From NCBI GenBank assembly GCA_020350785.1, contig CP070722.1, positions 214,735 through 247,001 of the forward strand: 32,267 nucleotides of DNA, given 5' to 3'. The position numbers and the translations under genes were made by a program. This document shows, piece after piece, positions 1-5,866 of the stretch (the first letter of the stretch is position 1; each line of letters starts with the position of its first letter). The stretch is from Gemmatimonadota bacterium. GTDB taxonomy: Bacteria > Gemmatimonadota > Gemmatimonadetes > Palauibacterales > KS3-K002. The notes beneath the pieces are model-generated. The model made no database searches. It had not been told where the DNA came from and was given only the letters and a program-made list of their open reading frames with translations.

Positions 1-2
1 CG

Positions 3-101
3 CGGGCCGAGAAGTGGAACAAGATCCAGGCAACTTTCTTGAAGCACTACACGGGTCACAGCGACGAGATCTACGCGGTGCCCAACTCACGATCAAAGTA
101 A
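3..101 (+). CDS. C-terminal fragment of an unidentified protein (cut by window edge)
   Basis: An open frame enters from the left edge and ends at a TAA at 99-101, giving 32 residues that end in Lys. The fragment is polar with several aromatic residues (KWNKIQ, HYTGH, IYAVPN), which looks like real coding sequence. I do not recognise the family and the N-terminus is outside the window. The perfect hairpin that follows at 112-156 sits where a transcription terminator for this gene would be expected. Assignment as a gene end is moderately sure; function is unknown. Confidence 0.5.
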   Translation, partial: RAEKWNKIQATFLKHYTGHSDEIYAVPNSRSK

Positions 102-111
102 CAGGAAGTGC

Positions 112-156
112 GCCAACGGGTGTCCCGTGGGGACGGCCCACGGGACACCCGTTGGC
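112..156. terminator. 20-bp perfect hairpin between two genes, possible terminator
   Basis: Arms 112-131 and 137-156 are perfectly complementary over 20 bp and enclose the 5-base loop GACGG. No T-run follows, so it is not a textbook intrinsic terminator. A 12-bp palindrome (GGCAGCGCTGCC, 154-165) overlaps its right edge. Its place just after the stop at 101 and well before the start at 254 fits transcription termination or mRNA 3'-end protection. Confidence 0.5.
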
Positions 157-253
157 AGCGCTGCCGGGCAGCCAGGGCAGCGTGTCAGAGTGGTGCATCA
201 TAGTAGATTGGTGCAAGAAGCGACCGTCACCTCTGACGCCCAAAGGAGACAGC

Positions 254-1729
254 TTGAGCGAAGCTGCCGGCACCCGATACCTCTCCAAGTCCCGTTTTGT
301 AGCAGGCTGGCAGTGTCCGGCTCTCCTCTGGAGGAAGGTGCACGAACCCGAGGCGCCGGAGCTCGTCCCCGACAAAGTGCTGCAGGACCGCTTCGACCAG
401 GGTACTCACGTCGGTGAGGTCGCCCGCGAGCGCTTTGCCGGCGGCGTACTGATCGATATCCCCCACGGGGATTTCCACGGTCGGATCGCCGCGACGCAGG
501 CGGCGATCGCTGGCGGCGCGCCGGCTATCTTCGAGGCCAGCTTTCTGGCGGACAGCGTGTTCGTCGCGGTCGACGTGCTCGAGCGCACCGGCGACGGCTT
601 CAACCTGATCGAAGTGAAGTCATCGACCTCTCAAAAAGACGAGCATATCTGCGATGCCGCCATCCAGGTGTACGTGCTCAGGAGGTCCGGGTTCGATGTG
701 ACGCGCGCCGAGATCATGCACCTCAACAAAGAGCATCGCCACCCCGACCAGGGCGACCTCTTCCGGCGCACCGACGTCTCCGATCCCGTCGAGGGTCTGT
801 TGCCGCTGGTTCCGGAGGAAGTCTGCAAGCAGCTGGACGTCATCAGCGGCCCGCTGCCGGAAGTCGAGCTTGGACCCCACTGCTTCGAGCCGCACCGCTG
901 CCCCTTCATCAACCGCTGCTGGCCCGACGTCGAGAACCATATCAGCACGCTCTATCAAGCCGGACCCAAGAAGGCGTGGCAGTACATATCAGAGGGCATC
1001 AACACGATCGCGGATATCCCGGCGGACAGGAAACTGTCGGCGCCGGCCCGGCGGCAGGTGCGCGCGTTGCAGCTTGGCGAAATGATCGTCGAGCCGGGGT
1101 TGGCGAGAGATCTGGAGCCGTTCTCCGGCCGGCTGGGCTACCTCGACTTCGAGACGGTCAGCCGCGCGATACCTGTCTGGCCCGGGCTGGGACCGTGGCA
1201 CCAGGCCACGGCCCAGTTCAGCTACCACGAAGAGGCAGGAAGCGGCGGTCTGTCACACGTCGGTTGGCTGGCCGAGGGCCCGGACGACCCCCGGCCCGAG
1301 CTGGCGCGGGTGCTGGTGGAGGCCACGGCCGCCGCCGAGAAGGTCGTCATGTACTCGCCCTTCGAGCGCCGCTGCATTCGCGATCTGCAGAAGGTGGTCC
1401 CCGAACTGGAAACAGAGCTGCGGCAGCTGGAGGGGAAGCTCATCGACCTGCTGCCAGTCATCCGCAACAACGTCTATCATCCCGACTTCCAGGGCAGCTT
1501 CAGCATCAAGTACGTTCTGAGCCCACTGGTACCGGAGCTGAGCTACAACGACCTGGTCATCGTCGATGGCATGGCGGCGAGCGTCGAGATCGCGCGTCTG
1601 CTGTTCGTGGCCCAGAAGATCGCGCCCGAGGAGCGCGATCGACTGCGCCACGACCTGCTGGAGTACTGCAAGCGGGACACCGAGGCCATGGTGAAGCTGT
1701 TGGAGGCGCTGCGGAAGCTGGCGGCCTGA
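254..1729 (+). CDS. DUF2779-type nuclease: PD-(D/E)XK plus DEDD-like domains, 4-Cys cluster
   Basis: Probable DNA nuclease of the DUF2779 family, 491 residues. I chose the TTG start at 254 because AAAGGAG lies at 242-248 and the longer frame reads through the upstream hairpin. The N-terminal half resembles the Cas4/RecB-like PD-(D/E)XK fold, with Asp107 and the E-V-K motif at 120-122. One N-terminal cysteine (Cys21) plus three evenly spaced later ones (Cys210, Cys216, Cys222) match the layout that holds a 4Fe-4S cluster in Cas4 and AddB. The C-terminal half resembles a DnaQ/RNase H-like exonuclease, with D298-F-E300 as a first metal motif and Y471-x3-D475 near the end, as in DEDDy enzymes. 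No cas or recombination genes adjoin it. The family call is from motif recognition; substrate and role are not known from the sequence. Confidence 0.82.
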   Translation: MSEAAGTRYLSKSRFVAGWQCPALLWRKVHEPEAPELVPDKVLQDRFDQGTHVGEVARERFAGGVLIDIPHGDFHGRIAATQAAIAGGAPAIFEASFLADSVFVAVDVLERTGDGFNLIEVKSSTSQKDEHICDAAIQVYVLRRSGFDVTRAEIMHLNKEHRHPDQGDLFRRTDVSDPVEGLLPLVPEEVCKQLDVISGPLPEVELGPHCFEPHRCPFINRCWPDVENHISTLYQAGPKKAWQYISEGINTIADIPADRKLSAPARRQVRALQLGEMIVEPGLARDLEPFSGRLGYLDFETVSRAIPVWPGLGPWHQATAQFSYHEEAGSGGLSHVGWLAEGPDDPRPELARVLVEATAAAEKVVMYSPFERRCIRDLQKVVPELETELRQLEGKLIDLLPVIRNNVYHPDFQGSFSIKYVLSPLVPELSYNDLVIVDGMAASVEIARLLFVAQKIAPEERDRLRHDLLEYCKRDTEAMVKLLEALRKLAA

Positions 1730-1769
1730 GCCGACATCGCCCCGGGGGCGTGTTGCGGGGGAGAGATAC

Positions 1770-1788
1770 TTGACAGGTCAACTATTAA
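1770..1788 (+). promoter_or_regulatory. Operator-like site 1 (shared MarR/DoxX motif)
   Basis: The site fits TTGANNNNTCAACTATTRA, with inverted half-sites TTGA/TCAA and TCAA/TTRA. It matches 2312-2330 at 14 of 19 positions. It covers the -35 box of the MarR gene, as expected for autorepression. Confidence 0.55.
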
Positions 1789-1798
1789 GTGCTAATTT
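1770..1798 (+). promoter_or_regulatory. Predicted promoter of the MarR gene
   Basis: TTGACA (1770-1775) is a perfect -35 hexamer. A 17-base spacer leads to TAATTT (1793-1798) as a weaker -10. The start expected about 7 bases later falls at or next to the GTG at 1806, so the transcript may be leaderless. The segment is strikingly AT-rich for this genome and overlaps the operator-like site at 1770-1788. Confidence 0.6.
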
Positions 1799-1805
1799 AT
1801 TAGCC

Positions 1806-2285
1806 GTGAACGGACAGCCCAGCGCCGTGCAGCGCGAGATCCTTCAGACCCGGCCCTTCCGCTCAGCGGCTCACGAAGGGGTGGTCGGGCTGCTACGCAC
1901 GGCGGACCGGGTGCGCTGGCACTTCTGCGAGGTCCTGGCGCCCTACGGCATGACGCTGCCGCAGTACAACGTGCTCAGGGTGCTGCGCGGCGCCGGGCCG
2001 AAGGGGCTGCCCACGCTGGAGGTGGCGGAGCGGCTGATCGAGCACGCGCCGGGGATCACCCGGATGATGGATCGGCTGGAGCGCCGCGGCTGGGTACGGC
2101 GCGAGCGCTGCAGCGGCGACCGGCGCCAGGTGCTGTGTTTCCTGACGACGGAGGGGGAGAAGCTGCTGGCCGAGCTGGATAAGCCGATCGATCGGGCCGA
2201 CGAAGAAGCCCTGAGAGGTCTGACGCCCGCTAAACAGCACGACCTCATCGAGCTGTTGGACCGGGTCCGCGGGGCGCTCGGCTGA
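1806..2285 (+). CDS. MarR-family transcriptional regulator
   Basis: Winged-helix DNA-binding repressor, 159 residues, a normal length for MarR. The frame is open from 1770, but those codons lie inside the promoter, so GTG at 1806 is preferred. It lacks a Shine-Dalgarno, consistent with a leaderless mRNA. The helix-turn-helix covers roughly residues 50-96, with APGITRMMDRLERRGW as recognition helix. The wing follows, containing the family's characteristic D-x-R motif (SGDRRQ). Three cysteines (about 41, 102, 111) could allow redox sensing, though no OhrR-type N-terminal reactive Cys is obvious. A 19-bp motif at its own promoter recurs before the downstream DoxX gene, so it probably controls both. 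The signal it senses is unknown. Confidence 0.9.
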   Translation: MNGQPSAVQREILQTRPFRSAAHEGVVGLLRTADRVRWHFCEVLAPYGMTLPQYNVLRVLRGAGPKGLPTLEVAERLIEHAPGITRMMDRLERRGWVRRERCSGDRRQVLCFLTTEGEKLLAELDKPIDRADEEALRGLTPAKQHDLIELLDRVRGALG

Positions 2286-2311
2286 AACCCGTGTTCGGTT
2301 TGGGTTGTTAA

Positions 2312-2330
2312 TTGAACAATCAACTATTGA
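2312..2330 (+). promoter_or_regulatory. Operator-like site 2 upstream of DoxX
   Basis: This is the second copy of the TTGANNNNTCAACTATTRA motif, 26 bases before the DoxX ATG. It lies in an AT-rich stretch (2305-2335) that probably includes the DoxX promoter, although I cannot place clear -35/-10 hexamers with ideal spacing. Its position suggests DoxX is repressed by the adjacent MarR protein. Confidence 0.55.
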
Positions 2331-2355
2331 TTAATCTGTGAAAGGAGCGAATCGT

Positions 2356-2859
2356 ATGTGGAAGAAGCTGATCGAGACACCTCGGGATTGGAAGCTCACG
2401 CTGGCGCGGCTGGCCCTTGGCATCGTCATCTTCCCGCACGGCGCCCAGAAGCTGCTGGGCTGGTTCGGCGGCTCGGGGTTCGGCGGGACGATGGGGTTCT
2501 TGACCGAGACGCTGGGGATCCCGGCGGCGCTGGGCCTCCTGGTCATATTCTTCGAGTTCTTCGGTTCGCTCGCCCTGATCGTCGGCGCGTTGGCGCGTCC
2601 GATGGCGGCTGCGATCGGCGGCATTATGGTCACGGCGGCCCTCATCGTCCACTGGCCCAACGGGTTCTTCATGAACTGGTCCGGTAGCCAGGGCGGGGAA
2701 GGATTCGAGTTCCACATCCTGGCGGCGGCGCTGGCCCTGGTGGTCACGGTCGGCGGCGCGGGTGCCCTGTCGCTGGACCGCCTCCTGGCGCGACCCGCTT
2801 CGGAGCCCGCAGAGGTCGTAGGCGCGGTCTGGCAGGAGCGCGAGAGGGCGGCTGCCTGA
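2356..2859 (+). CDS. DoxX-family integral membrane protein
   Basis: Four-helix inner-membrane protein of the DoxX family, 167 residues, normal size. ATG 2356 follows AAAGGAG (2341-2347) at good spacing; an earlier in-frame GTG at 2338 lies before that ribosome site and is rejected. Predicted membrane segments lie near residues 13-30, 55-78, 82-101 and 119-142. The first segment carries the family's PHGAQKLLGWFGG-type motif. DoxX proteins are often linked to oxidative or thiol stress, and pairing with a MarR regulator is common. The shared operator supports co-regulation here. A strong hairpin at 2887 ends the unit. The exact biochemical role is unknown. Confidence 0.9.
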   Translation: MWKKLIETPRDWKLTLARLALGIVIFPHGAQKLLGWFGGSGFGGTMGFLTETLGIPAALGLLVIFFEFFGSLALIVGALARPMAAAIGGIMVTAALIVHWPNGFFMNWSGSQGGEGFEFHILAAALALVVTVGGAGALSLDRLLARPASEPAEVVGAVWQERERAAA

Positions 2860-2886
2860 GGCAGACGCGACTCCGTCACGCTGAAG

Positions 2887-2917
2887 GCCCGGCGGTCAGC
2901 CGCCGGGCTCGCCTTTT
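2887..2917 (+). terminator. Intrinsic terminator after DoxX
   Basis: A 9-bp perfect GC-rich stem (2887-2895 with 2900-2908, loop TCAG) is followed by CGCCTTTT. It lies 27 bases after the DoxX stop. From 2919 to the next gene end at 3062 I see nothing further. Confidence 0.8.
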
Positions 2918-3061
2918 CCGTCTTCAGTCCGGAATGGTCCGGATGCCCAATCGGTCTCTGACCGCTCGCGCCACAAGGGCCTCTTGCTGGCAAACTCAGG
3001 GGCTTGGCGCCATCGGCTCGACACGAGACGGTCCTCGAACCGGCTCTTCGGAAGCCTCCGC

Positions 3062-4894
3062 CTAGCGCGTCGGCAGCTCCTCATAGAACCGCCACTGCGC
3101 CTCGTAATCACGCGTCAACTGCAGCCCCGCAATCCGGGCGCGCACCATCTCGACCGGCATCCGGCCGCCCAGCAAGACAGCGTCGTGGTACTCGCGCGCC
3201 GTCATTCGGCCGGAGTCCACCAGCTCGCGGTGAAGCCCGTAGAACTGCAGCCCCCCGATCAGGTAGGCGATCTGATAGAGCGGCGATGCGATCGCGGTGC
3301 GGCGCACCTCGGCCTCCGCGTTGGCCCGCTCGTGGCCCACCCGTTCGACAAGGAAGTCGATCGCCTGTTGTGGCGTCCAGTTTCCCAGTTGGAAGTTGAG
3401 CGAGAAGACGATGCGGGCCGCCCGGTGCAGCCGCCAGAACAGCATGCCGATCCGGTCCTCGTCGCTCCGCGGGAAGTCGTTCTCCCACAACAGCAGCTCC
3501 CAATACAGCGCCCACCCTTCGCCCCAGAACGGCGTGCCGGGACGGTGCGAGTTGAAACGACTGGTCATGAAGCCCTGCAGGTGATGACCGGGGATCAGCT
3601 CGTGGTGCACCGTCGCGAAGTTGAACGACGGCGTGTTCCCGCGCATGCTCATCAACTTGTCCTCGTGCGACATCCCCGAAGTCGGGTAGGAGACGCGGGT
3701 CGTCTCACCGCCGCTGAAGAACGGCTTGCGGAGCTGCGCCTCCGGCGTCTGCATCGCCAAGCGCCAGACCTCCCTGGCCAGCGGCGGCATCGTGATCGCG
3801 TCCATCGACTCGACGAAGTTCTCCGAATATTCGGCGATCTCGAAGATCACCCACGGCTTCTCGCCCGGCGGCGGCGCCAGCGTCTTCACGTACTCCAGCG
3901 CCGCCTGCCAGTCGTCGCCGAACCCCATCGCCTGGGACACGGCCCTGAACTCGCGCTCGGTCCGCTCGAACTCGGCCCAACCGATGGCGATGAGCTCATC
4001 GGCCGTGTACGGAATCATCTCCACGGCGAGGTAGGCCCGCAGCCCGTTGGCCAGCACCGGGTCGCCGACGATCGGCGGCAGCTCGCCCGGCTTGATCCCG
4101 ACCAGGTTCTCCTCGATCACCGTCGCATACGACTCCAGTGCATCGTGCAGCCGCTCGTACGGCTCCCTAACCCACCAAGTGTAGAGGGGGTCGTAGCCCG
4201 AGTAGAACTTGTTGAAGTCGTCCACCGAGCTCTGCAGCTCGCGCACGTAGGCTGCGGCGCGCGCCGCGACCGCCGGCGTGTAGTGGTGCGCTGGCGCCGG
4301 CGCCTCTCTATTCGGCGCCGCGTCCGCCGTCACCCGTGTGAGCCCCTCGACCTCGGTCGCCACGTCGTTCATCGTCTCCGCCGTCTGCCGCGGGTCCGCC
4401 CGGACGCGGTCGAACTGACCCTCTTGGAGCTGACGCAGCCGGTCCGCGAACGGGACCAGCGGCGCGATCTCCACCCAGCGCTCCTCCTCCAGCCGCAGCA
4501 TCTCCCGGTCGAAGCGGATTTGATTGCGCAGCAGGATGTAGTCGATTCGACCTTCCTGGCTCAGCGCGTCGAAGTCCAGCTCATCTAACCGCGCCTGCCA
4601 TCCGCCGTAGAACTGGTCCAGTCGCGCCCGTCGGGCCGGCGAGTAGTCGACCGGGTAGCGGCGCTGCAGGGCGGCCAGGTCCAGGTCGTAGCGGTCCAAG
4701 GCGACGCGCAGCTCGCTCTCGTTCCGGGCGTGCTCGACGAGGGCGGACAGCACGGGCGGATCGTCCGCCCAGCCATCCCTGGCAACCGCGGTCGAGGCGG
4801 CGTCTTGAGCTGCAAGCCTTACTGGTGCGACCGTCAGCAGCGCTGCCAGGCAGGCGCAGAGCCGCGCCGCTTGTAAGCTGCACGGGTGGTTCAT
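3062..4894 (-). CDS. Secreted DUF885-family metallopeptidase-like protein
   Basis: 610-residue exported protein of the DUF885 family (predicted zinc-dependent carboxypeptidase-like enzymes, typically 550-620 residues). The ATG at 4894 follows AAGGAGG at ideal spacing. Residues 1-30 form a signal peptide ending near RLAAQD. The hallmark HELIPGHH motif is at 431-438, with His431, Glu432 and His437 as likely metal or catalytic residues, and a WGEGWALYWE motif follows, as in the family. It is a single-gene unit facing away from the four-helix cassette. Periplasmic peptide hydrolysis is inferred from the family; the substrate is unknown. The opposite strand holds a long spurious frame caused by GC-rich codon bias. 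Confidence 0.9.
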   Translation of the reverse strand: MNHPCSLQAARLCACLAALLTVAPVRLAAQDAASTAVARDGWADDPPVLSALVEHARNESELRVALDRYDLDLAALQRRYPVDYSPARRARLDQFYGGWQARLDELDFDALSQEGRIDYILLRNQIRFDREMLRLEEERWVEIAPLVPFADRLRQLQEGQFDRVRADPRQTAETMNDVATEVEGLTRVTADAAPNREAPAPAHHYTPAVAARAAAYVRELQSSVDDFNKFYSGYDPLYTWWVREPYERLHDALESYATVIEENLVGIKPGELPPIVGDPVLANGLRAYLAVEMIPYTADELIAIGWAEFERTEREFRAVSQAMGFGDDWQAALEYVKTLAPPPGEKPWVIFEIAEYSENFVESMDAITMPPLAREVWRLAMQTPEAQLRKPFFSGGETTRVSYPTSGMSHEDKLMSMRGNTPSFNFATVHHELIPGHHLQGFMTSRFNSHRPGTPFWGEGWALYWELLLWENDFPRSDEDRIGMLFWRLHRAARIVFSLNFQLGNWTPQQAIDFLVERVGHERANAEAEVRRTAIASPLYQIAYLIGGLQFYGLHRELVDSGRMTAREYHDAVLLGGRMPVEMVRARIAGLQLTRDYEAQWRFYEELPTR

Positions 4895-4990
4895 GGGAGT
4901 GCCTCCTTGGGGAGTTGGGCTCTCCCGAATCTTTCACGAGCGTGGGCTGTGCGCAAAGTGTATAGAGGCGGCCATCGCGGACGGGCGAGC

Positions 4991-5044
4991 TGGACATTGA
5001 ACATTGGACATCCGACATTGAAGATCGAGTCACTGCCGAACGTT
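4991..5044 (+). repeat. Left terminal inverted repeat of the cassette
   Basis: A 54-base arm, itself built of short degenerate units around ACATTGA/ACATCCG, ends in AACGTT. It is inverted relative to 5496-5549 with nine mismatches. The inner 21 bases (5024-5044) are best conserved, 19 of 21 matching. Confidence 0.85.
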
Positions 5045-5053
5045 GGAAGGTTG

Positions 5054-5073
5054 AACGTTGGACGTCCAACGTT
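5054..5073. repeat. Perfect 20-bp palindrome inside the left end
   Basis: The palindrome is built from AACGTTGGAC and its reverse complement. It lies just inside the left repeat and 18 bases beyond the stop of the four-helix gene. It could form a cruciform or RNA hairpin, or serve as a protein-binding site. It shares the AACGTTGG unit with both terminal repeats. Confidence 0.8.
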
Positions 5074-5091
5074 GAGGGAATGGGTATAGTT

Positions 5092-5475
5092 TCAGGAGGT
5101 GCGGCGGTCGTTTCGTTGGGCGGTGGCGATGCTGGAGACCAAGATGCGGATGAGTTGGTCGGTCTCGACAATCACCTCTTCCACTTCCTCCCGCTTTCCG
5201 ATTCCCAACTCGCGGGCGAACTCCAGCCAGACGAGCGCCTCCCTCAACTCTTTCAGCCCAAGCTTCATCTTGTGAACGAAGTCTTTCCGCGACTCGGCGC
5301 CTTGCGCTTCCGCGTGGTGCGGTGCCGCCGCGGTTCCGCAACGCAAGAGTTGACCCGCCACATGCCTCCCCACCCGTGTATTGGGTAGTCTCTCGGCAAC
5401 GCGACAGACCATGACCGCATAACCGATCAGCCGTTCCCTGAGATCGTACCGCCGCCCACTACCGTGGATGTTCAA
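5092..5475 (-). CDS. Four-helix-bundle protein (S23/IVP family)
   Basis: 127-residue protein of the four-helix-bundle family named for proteins in 23S rRNA intervening sequences (S23/IVP), structurally related to Avd of diversity-generating retroelements. Recognisable blocks are the N-terminal DLRERL...VAERLP helix, GRHVAGQLLRCGTA, the HAEAQGAESRKDFVHKM helix, LKELREALVWLE, and the C-terminal helix ending LIRILVSSIATAQ. The best start is TTG at 5475, because later ATGs would cut the first conserved helix; there is no clear Shine-Dalgarno. The start lies only 20 bases inside the right inverted repeat, so promoter and translation signals probably sit in that repeat. Family members are thought to form oligomers that bind nucleic acid, but the cellular role of free-standing copies is not established. 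Confidence 0.85.
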   Translation of the reverse strand: MNIHGSGRRYDLRERLIGYAVMVCRVAERLPNTRVGRHVAGQLLRCGTAAAPHHAEAQGAESRKDFVHKMKLGLKELREALVWLEFARELGIGKREEVEEVIVETDQLIRILVSSIATAQRNDRRTS

Positions 5476-5495
5476 AGTCCGCTATCCAACGTTAG

Positions 5496-5549
5496 AACGT
5501 TCAGCCGTGACTCGATGTTCGATGTCCAATGTCGGATGTTCAATGTTCA
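5496..5549 (-). repeat. Right terminal inverted repeat of the cassette
   Basis: Read on the minus strand, this arm matches 4991-5044 base for base over 54 positions with nine mismatches. It consists of the same short ACATTGA/ACATCGA units and lies immediately upstream of the four-helix gene. Confidence 0.85.
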
Positions 5550-5866
5550 CCCGGCCCATCATCGATCGATCATCTCCATCACGCTCTCGAACCCGTCGAT
5601 GATGCCCATGAACCCACACACTCCACCGTCGCCACCGGCACATATGCTCACCCGCCTGCCCCAGCCGCCGCCGCAGCGGTGACCGCCGGGGCGGTGGAGG
5701 CCGGCGGTTCCCCGACCCCCCTGAAACCCAACGACCGGGCGCACGTAGGGATAGTCAGGTTCTCCCAATCGACCGCCATGCTCAGGCTTGCCGATCTCGC
5801 TGTGCCGGCACACGCCGGATTGAATCTTCCCTCGCGGCACTACGCTCCCAAACAGGAGGTATAACG
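5550..5866 (+). other. Intergenic region upstream of the S9 peptidase
   Basis: I find no supported gene here. Short frames on both strands lack ribosome sites and family resemblance. TTGAAT (5820-5825), then 15 bases, then TACGCT (5841-5846) is a weak promoter candidate. AGGAGGT just before 5867 is the ribosome site for the peptidase. Confidence 0.4.

Larger units (their letters stand above)
4991..5549 (-). mobile_element. Putative small inverted-repeat cassette carrying a four-helix-bundle gene
   Basis: A 559-bp unit is bounded by 54-bp inverted repeats (4991-5044 and 5496-5549) that align without gaps at 45 of 54 positions. It encloses a single gene, an S23/IVP-like four-helix-bundle protein. 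No transposase, recombinase or reverse transcriptase is present, and I see no clear target-site duplication. Related proteins occur inside 23S rRNA intervening sequences and as Avd of diversity-generating retroelements, so a small mobile or selfish unit moved in trans is plausible. That interpretation is inference; the repeats are directly visible. Confidence 0.5.

Noticed and set aside
2984..4588. 534-codon plus-strand frame
   Set aside because: It is the antisense shadow of the DUF885 gene, with Arg/Leu/His-rich composition, no ribosome site and no family resemblance.
4991..5549. Possible CRISPR array from the short repeats near 5.0 and 5.5 kb
   Set aside because: The units are 8-10 bases and degenerate, have no unique spacers of constant length, and are arranged as inverted arms around a gene.
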